64,000 nucleotides of DNA. Origin: CALOFP01 sp942492635. GTDB lineage: Bacteria; UBP6; UBA1177; CALOFP01. The stretch is taken from positions 248,001 through 312,000 of the forward strand of contig CALOFP010000002.1 of NCBI GenBank assembly GCA_942492635.1, given 5' to 3'. Each line of letters opens with the position of its first letter. Within the stretch, counting starts at the first letter, position 1. Below are positions 15,866 to 25,600 of this stretch, in pieces. A program made the translations under genes and the position numbers. The notes below the pieces were generated by a model that was given only the letters and a program-made list of their open reading frames with translations, searched no databases and was not told the DNA's origin.

Positions 15866-17008
15866 ATGGAAAGAAAAGAAGGGTTTTTCGGAAAATTCGG
15901 TGGTTGCCATGTTCCCGAGGCGATAAGCCGGCGTTTTGGAAAAGTGGCGGAAGAGTTTAAAAAGGCGATTGAGGATGATTCTTTTGTTAATGAGTACCTT
16001 TCACTCCTTAAAAACTATTCGGGCAGACCGACGCCGCTCACCTATGCAAAACGACTTTCCGAAGATTTGGGATGCAGAATCTATCTCAAACGGGAGGATC
16101 TCAATCACACGGGTTCCCACAAAATCAACAATTCACTGGGACAGATTCTTCTTGCTTCAAGAATGGGTGCGAGGGAGATTGTGGCTGAAACGGGTGCCGG
16201 ACAGCACGGTGTTGCAACTGCAACAGCTTCCGCACTTCTAGGAATGAAGTGTAAAATTTTCATGGGCCAAAGGGATGTTGAGCGCCAGGCGGTAAATGTG
16301 AAGAAGATCAGGATGCTCGGAGCTGAGGTTGTTTCGGTTGAAGAGGGCACTGCGTCGCTTAAGGAGGCTGTGGATAAGGCTATCGAGTACTACGGAGAGC
16401 ACGAGGATGTTTACTACCTTCTCGGATCGGCGGTCGGTCCCCATCCGTTTCCGATGATGGTACGTTATTTTCAGGAGGTGATCGGAAGAGAGGCGAGAAA
16501 GCAGATTCTGGAAAATGAAGGAACTCTTCCTGACGCCGTAGTGGCCTGTATCGGAGGCGGATCAAACGCCATAGGTATCTTCTCCGGCTTTATGGATGAT
16601 GAAAACGTGGCTCTTTTCGGAGCTGAAGGAGGCGGATCGGAAGAAGGTACAGCTGCAACACTTTCATGCGGAATCCCCAAGCTTTTCCAGGGTGCCTATT
16701 CCTACTGCCTCTGTGATGAAGAGGGTGAACCGATTTCCTCATATTCAATCTCTTCCGGACTCAACTATCCCGGAATCGGACCGGAGCATGCATTTCTCAA
16801 AGAGAGCGGAAGGGCTGAATATTTACCTGTCGGAGATGAGGAGGCTGTGGACGCATTGAAACTTCTTTCCAGAACGGAAGGGATTATTCCAGCTCTGGAA
16901 TCTTCCCACGCTGTGGCTCTTGCAAAAAAGCTCTTTGCCGGAAGCGGAAAAGTCGTCGTCGTCAATCTTTCGGGACGCGGAGACAAGGATCTCGATATTA
17001 TTCCATGA
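15866..17008 (+). CDS. trpB: tryptophan synthase beta chain
   Basis: A 380-residue TrpB of the standard (TrpB1) type, a PLP enzyme that joins indole and serine to give tryptophan. The PLP lysine is K86 in HTGSHKINN, catalytic Glu is E108 in AETGAGQHG, the phosphate loop is CIGGGSNAIG, and the C-terminus has EGIIPALESSHA. The ATG has TTGGAGG upstream. trpA is not adjacent, so this copy either pairs with a distant TrpA or uses free indole. Expression should respond to Trp through the attenuator directly upstream. Confidence 0.94.
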   Translation: MERKEGFFGKFGGCHVPEAISRRFGKVAEEFKKAIEDDSFVNEYLSLLKNYSGRPTPLTYAKRLSEDLGCRIYLKREDLNHTGSHKINNSLGQILLASRMGAREIVAETGAGQHGVATATASALLGMKCKIFMGQRDVERQAVNVKKIRMLGAEVVSVEEGTASLKEAVDKAIEYYGEHEDVYYLLGSAVGPHPFPMMVRYFQEVIGREARKQILENEGTLPDAVVACIGGGSNAIGIFSGFMDDENVALFGAEGGGSEEGTAATLSCGIPKLFQGAYSYCLCDEEGEPISSYSISSGLNYPGIGPEHAFLKESGRAEYLPVGDEEAVDALKLLSRTEGIIPALESSHAVALAKKLFAGSGKVVVVNLSGRGDKDLDIIP

Positions 17009-17041
17009 AGGGAATCTGAAGAGTCCCGACTTCCTTTTTTT
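17007..17041 (+). terminator. weak terminator after trpB
   Basis: An imperfect hairpin around GGGAATC-TGAA-GAGTCCC just after the trpB stop is followed by CTTCC and seven T. The stem has an A-G mismatch, so this is a tentative call. Confidence 0.4.
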
Positions 17042-17218
17042 AAATCCACCGAAACAATTTCCTTTAAAAATTCATTGATTAAAAATTTCAAAGAAATTGG
17101 TCAATTTTCAAAAGCGTATAAGTGGCAGTTTCTTTATACTATTTTTACTTTTTTGAAGAATGCTGGAATTGCTAATTTGAAGTTTTTTCTGAATGAATTG
17201 AATATGGTGGTTTCCTGA

Positions 17219-17248
17219 ATAAAAAAAGCCCCCTCCGAAGAGGGGGCT
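17219..17248 (-). terminator. rho-independent terminator of groES-groEL
   Basis: On the minus strand a 9-base perfect stem (17227-17235 with 17240-17248, AGCCCCCTC/GAGGGGGCT, tetraloop) is followed by a T run (A run on plus at 17221-17227). It lies 23 bases after the groEL stop. Confidence 0.9.
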
Positions 17249-17271
17249 GGAAAAAAGGGTCGGGGTAGGGC

Positions 17272-18936
17272 TTACATCATGCCGCCCATTCCTCCCATAC
17301 CGCCCATTCCTCCCATGCCGCCCATGCCGCCCATGTCAGGCATTCCGGCGTCCTTCTTATCAGGAGCGTCGACAATGACGGACTCTGTCGTAAGAAGTGT
17401 GGAGGCAACGCTTGCCGCGTTCATAAGTGCGTTCTTTGTAACTTTTGTAGGATCGATGATGCCGCCGGCGATCATATCTTTGTACTCACCTGTTGCTGCA
17501 TCGAATCCCCAGTTGAAATCTTCGTTGCTGCGAACGTTGTTGATTACGATGGAACCGTCTGTTCCTGCGTTGAAAGCGATCTGTCTGATCGGAGCTTCAA
17601 GAGCCTTTCTGATGATCTCAAGACCTACCTTCTCGTCTTCGTTTTCAACTTCAACGTCACCGAGGATTTCCTGGCATCTGAGAAGTACTGTTCCGCCACC
17701 GGCTACGATACCCTCTTCAACGGCAGCTCTTGTTGCGTGAAGTGCATCTTCGACTCTGGCCTTTTTCTCCTTCATCTCGACTTCTGTTGCAGCTCCTACG
17801 TTGATTACAGCAACTCCGCCTGCGAGTTTAGCCATTCTCTCCTGAAGCTTTTCCTTGTCGTAGTCTGAAGTTGTCTCTTCTATCTGAGCTTTGATCTGGT
17901 GTACGCGAGCCTTGATTGCATCTGCGCTTCCTGCTCCGTCAACGATTGTTGTATTTTCCTTGTCTATTACGACTCTCTTTGCAGTTCCGAGCATATCGAT
18001 TGTTGCATGCTCAAGTTTGTGTCCGAGCTCTTCGGAAACGAACTGTCCGGCTGTGAGGATTGCGATGTCTTCAAGCATAGCCTTTCTTCTGTCGCCGAAA
18101 CCGGGAGCCTTTACTGCTGCAATGTTGAGAACTCCTCTGAGTTTGTTTACAACGAGAGTCGCAAGAGCTTCGCCCTCAACGTCTTCTGCGATGATGAGGA
18201 GAGGTTTTCCTGCCTTTGCGACACCCTCAAGCAGAGGAACGAGATCCTTAAGGTTGGCAACCTTCTTGTCGAAGATGAGGATGAAAGGATTATCCATAAC
18301 AACCTGCATCTTCTCTGAATCTGTTACGAAGTATGGTGAGAGGTATCCGCGGTCGAACTGCATACCTTCAACTGTGTCGAGGTATGTGTCCATTCCCTTC
18401 GCCTCTTCAACGGTGATGACACCCTCTTTACCAACCTTGTCCATTGCTTCTGCGATGATCTTTCCGATCTCCTTGTCGTTGTTTGCGGAGATGGATCCGA
18501 CGGAAGCGATTTCTTCGAAGCTGTTGATGATCTTTGTTTCGTTGTTGAGCTTCTCAACGATCTTTTTTACAGCCTTGTCGATTCCTCTCTTGAGTCCGAT
18601 GGGGCTGTATCCTGCGGTTACATATTTGTATCCTTCGGAGATGATTCCCTGTGTAAGAACTGTCGCTGTTGTTGTTCCGTCACCTGCAACGTCGCTTGTT
18701 TTGGAAGCAACCTCTTTTACGAGCTGTGCTCCGAGATTCTCAACTCTGTCCTCGAGAGAGATCTCTTTCGCAACCGTAACTCCGTCCTTTGTGATTGTGG
18801 GAGCTCCGAAGCTCTTCTCGATAGCTACGTTTCTTCCTTTTGGTCCGAGTGTTATCTTTACAGCGTTAGCAAGCTTGTTAACACCTTCGAGAACCTTGGA
18901 TTTTGCTTCGTGATCGAAAAGTATCTGTTTTGCCAT
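17272..18936 (-). CDS. groEL: chaperonin GroEL
   Basis: A 554-residue Hsp60 that forms the double-ring folding chamber with GroES in the cytoplasm. The N-terminus MAKQILFDHEAKSKVLEGVNKLANAVKIT is cut here for brevity only in part: key motifs are TLGPKGRNV, the ATP-binding DGTTTATVL, and VEEGIVAGGGT. The C-terminus is a Gly-Gly-Met tail of six or seven repeats ending in Met-Met, which gives the DNA at 17272-17335 its tandem-repeat look. It follows groES by 23 bases in one operon. Confidence 0.98.
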   Translation of the reverse strand: MAKQILFDHEAKSKVLEGVNKLANAVKITLGPKGRNVAIEKSFGAPTITKDGVTVAKEISLEDRVENLGAQLVKEVASKTSDVAGDGTTTATVLTQGIISEGYKYVTAGYSPIGLKRGIDKAVKKIVEKLNNETKIINSFEEIASVGSISANNDKEIGKIIAEAMDKVGKEGVITVEEAKGMDTYLDTVEGMQFDRGYLSPYFVTDSEKMQVVMDNPFILIFDKKVANLKDLVPLLEGVAKAGKPLLIIAEDVEGEALATLVVNKLRGVLNIAAVKAPGFGDRRKAMLEDIAILTAGQFVSEELGHKLEHATIDMLGTAKRVVIDKENTTIVDGAGSADAIKARVHQIKAQIEETTSDYDKEKLQERMAKLAGGVAVINVGAATEVEMKEKKARVEDALHATRAAVEEGIVAGGGTVLLRCQEILGDVEVENEDEKVGLEIIRKALEAPIRQIAFNAGTDGSIVINNVRSNEDFNWGFDAATGEYKDMIAGGIIDPTKVTKNALMNAASVASTLLTTESVIVDAPDKKDAGMPDMGGMGGMGGMGGMGGMGGMM

Positions 18937-18959
18937 TTTATATCTCCATTAACTTTTAA

Positions 18960-19247
18960 TTACTCAACTACTGCAAGAATATCGTCTTCTCTGAGGATGA
19001 GGTGCTCTTCACCTTCGATCTTCACTTCGGTTCCGCTGTATTTGCTGAAAAGAACCTTGTCTCCGACCTTGATGTCTATAGCGAGTCTTTCACCGTTGTC
19101 GAGGATTTTTCCCTTTCCGACAGCGATAACTTCAGCTTCGATCGGTTTTTCCTTAGCTGTATCGGGGATGATGATTCCGCCCTTGGTTGTTTTTTCTGAT
19201 TCAGCTCTCTTTACGATGACTCTGTCATTCAATGGTCTCAGTTTCAT
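18960..19247 (-). CDS. groES: co-chaperonin GroES
   Basis: A 95-residue GroES, the heptameric lid of GroEL. MKLRPLNDRVIVKR, the mobile loop region EKTTKGGIIIPDTA, GEKVLFSKYSGTE-like KVLFSKYSGTEVKI and LILREDDILAVVE are all present. AAGGAGGCAAGG lies before the ATG. No CIRCE (TTAGCACTC-N9-GAGTGCTAA) element was seen upstream, so HrcA-type control is not evident here. Confidence 0.97.
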   Translation of the reverse strand: MKLRPLNDRVIVKRAESEKTTKGGIIIPDTAKEKPIEAEVIAVGKGKILDNGERLAIDIKVGDKVLFSKYSGTEVKIEGEEHLILREDDILAVVE

Positions 19248-19318
19248 CCTTGCCTCCTTATTATAAAAAATGCGTTCTGTCCAAATTTAAATGACGCTGT
19301 TTCCAGCTGACAGACTTT

Positions 19319-19346
19319 CATATAGTACCGGCGCCTGCCAAGTCAA
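19319..19346 (-). promoter_or_regulatory. promoter of groES-groEL
   Basis: On the minus strand TTGACT (19346-19341) and TATATG (19324-19319) are 16 bases apart, giving a start near 19310 and a leader of about 60 bases. The sequence around it is GC-rich in the spacer. No CIRCE dyad overlaps it. Confidence 0.55.
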
Positions 19347-19465
19347 GTGGAAAATATAAAAAAATTTTCATTTTTTTGCAGAAAAGAAAAAAGAAATATC
19401 TTTGATTCGTATCTGCTGTGAATATAATGGGCTTGAAACAGGTTTTGTTAAATTGGGAGAATGTT

Positions 19466-21394
19466 ATGAAAAAACAGTTGGTTGCGGCGATTTTAGGGGT
19501 CGCTTTTCTTGGTTGCGCGTCGGGGGTGACTAAGCAGCCTGAAAAAGAGAAGAAACAGGTGGAGAGTGCGATAAAGGATAGAACCGTCGTGCCTTCAAAG
19601 TATAAGTGGGATAAATCCCACCTCTTTAAAACAGAGAAGGATATGCGGAAGGCTTACGACGAAGCCGTTGCTCTTCTTGAAAAATTCGAGAGCTACAAGG
19701 GCAAGTTCGGAGAGAAAGAGGAGCTGAAGGGGTTCCTTTCCGACTATCACAAAGTTCTTCGTACATTCTACAATGTATACTCCTACGCAAGCAGGGTGCA
19801 TCATGTCAGCATGAGCGATACGGAAGGGCAGAAACTCATGACTCAGGCAAAGGCTCTTGAGGCAAAGATCGGAAAATCCGTCAGTTTCGTCGATTCCGAG
19901 ATTCTTTCCCTTCCTTCGGAAACTGTGGAAGGATATATGAACGATCCTGAGATGAAGCAGTATCGCCGTTTTCTTCACCACATCGTAAGAAAGAGTGATC
20001 ACGCTCTTTCGGAAAAGGAAGAGAAGCTTCTTGCAACATTCAGTGCCTTCGAATATGCATCTTCCGATGCTTTCGAGACATTTACGAACGTTGAGATACC
20101 CAATACTTTCGTAACTCTTTCCGACGGAAAGAAGGTTGAGCTTTCAGAGCAGGTTTACGCCGTTAACAGAAGCCTTGAGAACAGGGCTGATCGTAAACTT
20201 GTTTTCGACACATACTGGAAAAACTACGATCAGTTCAAGAATACTCTAACAAAGAATCTCTACTACCAGACCAAGTTCTACGAACTCAAAGCCCAGAGCA
20301 GGAATTACAAGAACGCTCTTGAGGAGAAGATGGTCGAGAAGGAGCTGGATCTCGATTTCTACGACAAGCTCATAGCAAACATCAACGGTATTCTTCCCGC
20401 AATGCATGAGTATGTCGAGCTCAGAAAAGACATGCTCGGTGTCGACAAGGTCAGGGCTTACGATATGTACGTGAGCATCAATCCCTACTCATACGAAAAG
20501 AGAGTTCCCTATGAAGAGGGTACGGAGACAATAATGAAGGCGATGGATTACGCCGGAATGATCGATGAGTACAAGAACGCAATGGCTGAGGGAATGAAGC
20601 CCGGTAACGGATGGGTCGATGTATATCCGAACAAGGGAAAGAGAGGCGGAGCCTACATGTCAGGATTCGCTGTAGACAGTCATCCCTTTATCCTTCTCAA
20701 CTACATGGATACATACGATTCGATGTCCACTCTCGCTCACGAGATGGGACACGCAATGCAGAGCTACTTCTCAAACAAGTATCAGTCATTTGAAAACGCC
20801 CATTACAATCTTTTCACAGCTGAAGTTGCATCAATCTTTAATGAAATCATCCTAATAAACTACGCAATTGACAACGCAAAGAGCAAAGAAGAGAAGATCT
20901 ATCTTCTCAACGAATTCGTCGAAATGGTCAGAGGAACTGTTTTCCGCCAGGCTCTTTTTGCCGAGTTCGAGAGGGAACTTCACCGAAAGGTTGAAAACGG
21001 GGAAGCTCCGACGGCCGATGAGCTCAGCGCCCTCTACAAGAAAATTACGGAGAAGTACTACGGAGCGGAAAAGGGGCTGTACGAGATGGATTCCCTTCAT
21101 GCACTTGAATGGGTATACGTTCCCCATTTTTACTACGACTACTACGTTTTCCAGTATGTCGTCGGATATGTGGGAGCCCTCAGTTTCGCGACAAACGTGA
21201 TGGAAAAGAAGATGGATCCCGTCCAGTATGTGGACAACTTCCTCAAGCAGGGTTCATCGAAGCCTCCTCTGCAGATTCTCAAGGATGCGGGAGTCGATAT
21301 GACATCTCCGGAGCCGTACAAGCTTACTGAAAGAATTTTCAGGAAGAGACTCGGGGAGCTCAGAAAGCTTCTTAAAGAGAAGAATTCGAAATAA
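19466..21394 (+). CDS. lipoprotein M3-family oligoendopeptidase (PepF-like)
   Basis: A 642-residue M3 zinc metallopeptidase. The zinc motif is H425-E-M-G-H429 in LAHEMGHAMQS, with a downstream third ligand in FTAEVASIFNE. The N-terminus MKKQLVAAILGVAFLGCASG carries a lipobox (LGCA), so the enzyme should be lipid-anchored outside the cytoplasm; most PepF enzymes are cytosolic. The ATG at 19466 has GGGAGA at 5 bases and produces the signal peptide, so the longer frame from 19418 is rejected. It probably trims secreted or periplasmic peptides. The end overlaps the convergent gene by 23 bases. Confidence 0.88.
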   Translation: MKKQLVAAILGVAFLGCASGVTKQPEKEKKQVESAIKDRTVVPSKYKWDKSHLFKTEKDMRKAYDEAVALLEKFESYKGKFGEKEELKGFLSDYHKVLRTFYNVYSYASRVHHVSMSDTEGQKLMTQAKALEAKIGKSVSFVDSEILSLPSETVEGYMNDPEMKQYRRFLHHIVRKSDHALSEKEEKLLATFSAFEYASSDAFETFTNVEIPNTFVTLSDGKKVELSEQVYAVNRSLENRADRKLVFDTYWKNYDQFKNTLTKNLYYQTKFYELKAQSRNYKNALEEKMVEKELDLDFYDKLIANINGILPAMHEYVELRKDMLGVDKVRAYDMYVSINPYSYEKRVPYEEGTETIMKAMDYAGMIDEYKNAMAEGMKPGNGWVDVYPNKGKRGGAYMSGFAVDSHPFILLNYMDTYDSMSTLAHEMGHAMQSYFSNKYQSFENAHYNLFTAEVASIFNEIILINYAIDNAKSKEEKIYLLNEFVEMVRGTVFRQALFAEFERELHRKVENGEAPTADELSALYKKITEKYYGAEKGLYEMDSLHALEWVYVPHFYYDYYVFQYVVGYVGALSFATNVMEKKMDPVQYVDNFLKQGSSKPPLQILKDAGVDMTSPEPYKLTERIFRKRLGELRKLLKEKNSK

Positions 21395-22520
21395 TCTTAT
21401 GGGGGAACTCGTTCCCCCTGTTCTGGAAGGAGAGGATTTTCCCGTTGAGAATTCTCCCTTCCTCAATCTCTATCGCCCGCTCGATGGTGATATTGTTTTT
21501 CCACGATTCCCTTCCTTCGATAAGAACGGAAATAAAGGGGATGATCGCATTTGATATTTCACGCGATGCGGCATCCCACAGATAACTCGGTGTGTGATCC
21601 ACTCCGTAGTAGAATATTTGATCAATCGATTTCAAGGGACTGCTGAATGTTGTGGGAGAGCTGAACGGAAATCCCATCCCTTCGTCACAGCTTATATCGA
21701 TGATAAGTGTGTTTTTTTTCAGTTTCCGAATTTCTTCTTCTTCAAGAATCATCGTGGGGGATAACGGATCCTGTTTTATTCCGTTTATGATGATTTCCGC
21801 ACCTTTCAAAAGTCGTGAGATCGGAATTTTTCTCTCCCCATCACATAGAGTGAGTTTTCCGTCTTCGTTTTTTTCGACTCTGCGATAGTTTACTCCCTCG
21901 AACTTTTCGTAAATCTTTTCAGGATCTCTCTGTGTGCATATCGTAATATCTTTAAATCCTCTCCCCGACAGCGCCCGAACGGCGCCTTTTGAGACCGATC
22001 CGAATCCTATGACGACGGTTTTTTTCTCTTCTCCGTAATAACCGTCTATACCGCGAATTCTTAGTGCGTCGAGAGTTCCGGCATATCCTGCTATCTCATT
22101 GTTTCTGTGGAAAATGTGGTCACTGCCTCTACCTCCGTTCTGCCAGCGGTGCATTCCTTCAAATGTAATGGCCGTTATTTTTCGTTCGATTGCTGACTGG
22201 GTGATTTTTGCATCCTGAACAAAGTGAGCCCACCCCCAGAGTGTTGAGTCGCGTTTCATTCGCATGATGTCTATCGGGCGGGGCTTGTGAATAAGCATTA
22301 CATCGCAGCTCCGGAAAAGGGCTTCCCTCTCCATTGTTCCTCCGGAAAAGTTGTCTATGATACCATCCTCAACCGAGAATGAATTTCCGTAACCTTTTTC
22401 GAAAAAGAGGTTTCTGCGAATTTCCCTTTGCATTTTTGCCAGGTGTTCAGGGTGAATTGGAACTCTTCTCTCCTCTCTTTTTGATGATTTCCCCAGAATT
22501 CCGATTTTAAGTGAACTCAT
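21372..22520 (-). CDS. alanine dehydrogenase / carboxyethyl-ornithine synthase-like protein
   Basis: A 382-residue protein of the alanine dehydrogenase/pyridine nucleotide transhydrogenase superfamily. The N-terminal part has KREERRVPIHPEHL and LFFEKGYG. The NAD-binding part has TVVIGFGSVSKGAVRAL. The DH-like substrate region HFVQDAK and FHRNNEIAGYAGTLDAL resembles N5-(carboxyethyl)ornithine synthase as much as alanine dehydrogenase. The exact amino acid substrate is open. The ATG at 22520 has GGAGGTGAAG upstream. It is divergent from the ATPase gene at 22683. Confidence 0.7.
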   Translation of the reverse strand: MSSLKIGILGKSSKREERRVPIHPEHLAKMQREIRRNLFFEKGYGNSFSVEDGIIDNFSGGTMEREALFRSCDVMLIHKPRPIDIMRMKRDSTLWGWAHFVQDAKITQSAIERKITAITFEGMHRWQNGGRGSDHIFHRNNEIAGYAGTLDALRIRGIDGYYGEEKKTVVIGFGSVSKGAVRALSGRGFKDITICTQRDPEKIYEKFEGVNYRRVEKNEDGKLTLCDGERKIPISRLLKGAEIIINGIKQDPLSPTMILEEEEIRKLKKNTLIIDISCDEGMGFPFSSPTTFSSPLKSIDQIFYYGVDHTPSYLWDAASREISNAIIPFISVLIEGRESWKNNITIERAIEIEEGRILNGKILSFQNRGNEFPHKIISNSSL

Positions 22521-22682
22521 CTTCACCTCCGTTGTTAATTCGTTGTGTCATTAGTATACAATATGTTGAATGCATTTTGGCTTTTTTTAGATGTGTTAAG
22601 AAAATATATTTTGATGATATTTTTGACAAAAACAAAATTGCAATTAATATGGTTTGAAATTGTTTTTAATAGAAATTTGGTT

Positions 22683-25600
22683 ATGAGTGAAAATATAGTT
22701 TTGATTCCACCTGTATTCAGGTTGTTTGGATTGGAAAACGAGACTAGCATGCTTAACCTCATATTTGACAAGGTTTCTATCGGCGACAGCGAAGTGGTTT
22801 TTGTCACAGGATATACCGGGTCAGGTAAAAGTTCCATGGTGAGTCGCTTTATTGAGTCGGTTGGTCAGAGGGGGTGCGTTGTCGCTTCCGGACGATATTC
22901 GATGGCATCTCGTGCGATTCCCTATTCCTCCTTTTTTGAAGCTCTTCGCTCTCTTATCTCCAATCTGCTGGTATCTGATGAGGAGACTCAACGACGCGTG
23001 GGTGAAGGGCTTGGAATACATGCGGCGATACTTTCCGACGTAATTCCAGAGCTGGAGAAGCTTGTGGGAAGACAGCCGTCCCCTGCAAGGTTGAAAGCCG
23101 TTGAATCAAAGAACAGATTTTATCTGGCAATGAAAAGATTCCTATCTCTGATCGGATCTGCCGCTTCGCCTCTGGTTCTTTTTCTCGATGATGTTCATTC
23201 CGCTGATGTTGATTCGTTGAAGTTAATAGAGTCTCTTGCTTTTGACAGGGATCTGCGCCATCTGATGCTGATCTGTGCATATCGGGAAAACGGCGTGGGC
23301 TGTGACGAGCCTCTTCTTAAAATGGTAAGAAGAATGAGGCGCTCTGAGTGGTGTACATTCATGGAGATAAAACCCCTTGATCTTATCAACACCAACCGTT
23401 ATGTCTCGACGTTGCTTCAAAGTGATCCGTGTTCAACCAGGTCTCTTTCGGAGATCGTTCAACAGAAAACGCATGGAAACCCTCTATTCATAAGGCAGTT
23501 CCTAAAGAAATTGATAGACAAGGCTTTTATAATGAGGGATGCAAAGGGTAAGGGGTTCACCTGGAAGCGAAATGAGATGGAGGCAATCGACCTTTCCGAG
23601 GAAACTTTCGGAATGATGGTCTGGCGTATTCAGAAATTGCCGGCAGAACTTCTTTTCGTACTAAAAATAGGGGCTTGTTTCGGACCAGGGTTCAATGCAG
23701 CCTTCATCTCCGAGGTCGGAGATCTCCCCGTATACCGCGTTGTTGCGGCACTTCAGGAGGCTGTTACGTTGAATCTGATTGTTCCACAGTCAGAAACGGT
23801 GATAATGAGCCATCATGAAATTGAACGTATGTTCGAAGGGGAAAAAGAGCGGACCTACCGAATATCCGAACATCTGTGGGAGAAGTTGAGAGCTGTTCCC
23901 GAAATTTCTCTTGAGGACCGTTTCAGTTTCTCCATAACCGGGATGGAGAGTGCCGTCGAGGCACTGATGGATAAGGAGGAGCTGGAGTATATAAACCTTC
24001 GTGTGGCAAGAAGCATTTCAAAAGATATGCCCTTGGATGAAGAGAGTCTTTTCAAAGTAGTTGCTCACTATAACAGGTCGGACAAGCTTGTTACACTTGA
24101 AGATGAAAGGATGCTTGTTGCCGAGTTGAACCTTCTTGCTGCCAAAAAGGCAAGGAATAAGGCTGCATTCGAATCTGCCTTCACATATCTCACAAAAGCC
24201 ATGGCGCTTGTTTCTCCGAACCCTTTTTCAAGAAACTACCGACTCAGCCTGGACATATACAGTGAAGCGGCCGAAGCGGCATTCATGACAGGTCGCTTTG
24301 ACGTTATGGAGGATCTTTCCGATGTGGTTGAGAAAGAAGCTCGTTCACTGATGGATCGTCTTAGGATCGACTGTATAAGGATAGATGCAGAGATATCCAG
24401 AAACAGGATAAGGGAAGCTATTGAGATGGGGCTCTCCCTTCTCAACGCACATGGCCTGAGCTGTTCGTATGAACCGAAAACGCTGAGGATTTTTTTTCTA
24501 CTGATACGTGTTCGTATTGGAATGGCCTGTAAACCGTGGGAACGTATCAAGAGGTTGCCGATGATGAGCGATCGTAACTGCCTGGCCATTCTTCAAGTTC
24601 TTGACAGAATATTGCCTGCGACACTTCTTACTGAGCCTCTGCTCTATCCCTACCTTTCCATGAAGGGGCTGGTTCTTTCTCTACGTTATGGAAACGCTCC
24701 TCAATCGCCTCAGCTTTACCCCATTCTCGGTTCAATGTGGGGAGAAATAGGTATGTTGCGAATGGGGTACTCTATAGGTTCTGCCGGAGGGAGGTTACTT
24801 GAACAGGTCGGTGATCAGTCCGTTCGGGGAAGGACGATGCTTTCCATGAACAGTCTTTTACACCATTGGAAGCTTCACCTGAACACCATTCTCAAGGCTC
24901 TTGAGGAGACATGGCATGTATGTATACAGAACGGTGAGCTGTATGTAGCATCCCTTGCGGCAGCGGAGTATGCATATAAACTGATTGGTGCGGGCAGGGA
25001 GCTTCTCCATGTCCGGGATGAGATGGCAAGGGTCGAAAGTGAGATCAGGGAGATTAAACAGCTCCAGATTCTTCCCTACATACGCCTTCTTCGACAGTAT
25101 GTCTGTAATCTCATTACGGCAACTGACGAGCCGTGGGTGTTGTCGGGCGATCTTTATGATGAGAATGAGATGGAGCCTGTTCACAGCAGGGATTCCGATA
25201 GAAATGCCCTTTTCAGTCTCTATCTCCACAAGGCGATTCTCGGATATCTTTTCGGAAAATACCACATAGCGGAGAGATATGCATCGAGAGCCTACAACTA
25301 TATGGATAACATGACCACGACAACCCCCTCGCTTTCCCTCTTTTTCTACGATGCTCTGAATCTTTTTGCGTTGTGCAACGGAGATATGAAACTTCTAAGC
25401 GGTGACAAGAGAAGGCGGTACAGGAGAAGCATGAAACTCTTCAAAAAGTTTTCATCTCTCTGTCCCTGCAACTATTCTCACAGGTATGAGCTGCTTCTCG
25501 CACTTCACCTTCTGAGCAGAAGAGAGTTCGATGCTGCCGAGAAACACCTTGTTGTGGCAAAGGAAAATGCGGAGGTCAATGGCTACACTCCCGAGGCGGC

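Noticed and set aside
17272..17340. Tandem DNA repeats that look like a minisatellite
   Set aside because: They encode the Gly-Gly-Met tail of GroEL.
17891..18913. A 340-codon open frame antisense to groEL
   Set aside because: A shadow of groEL; its Ser-rich translation has no family features.
19248..19417. CIRCE operator before groES
   Set aside because: No matching dyad on either strand.
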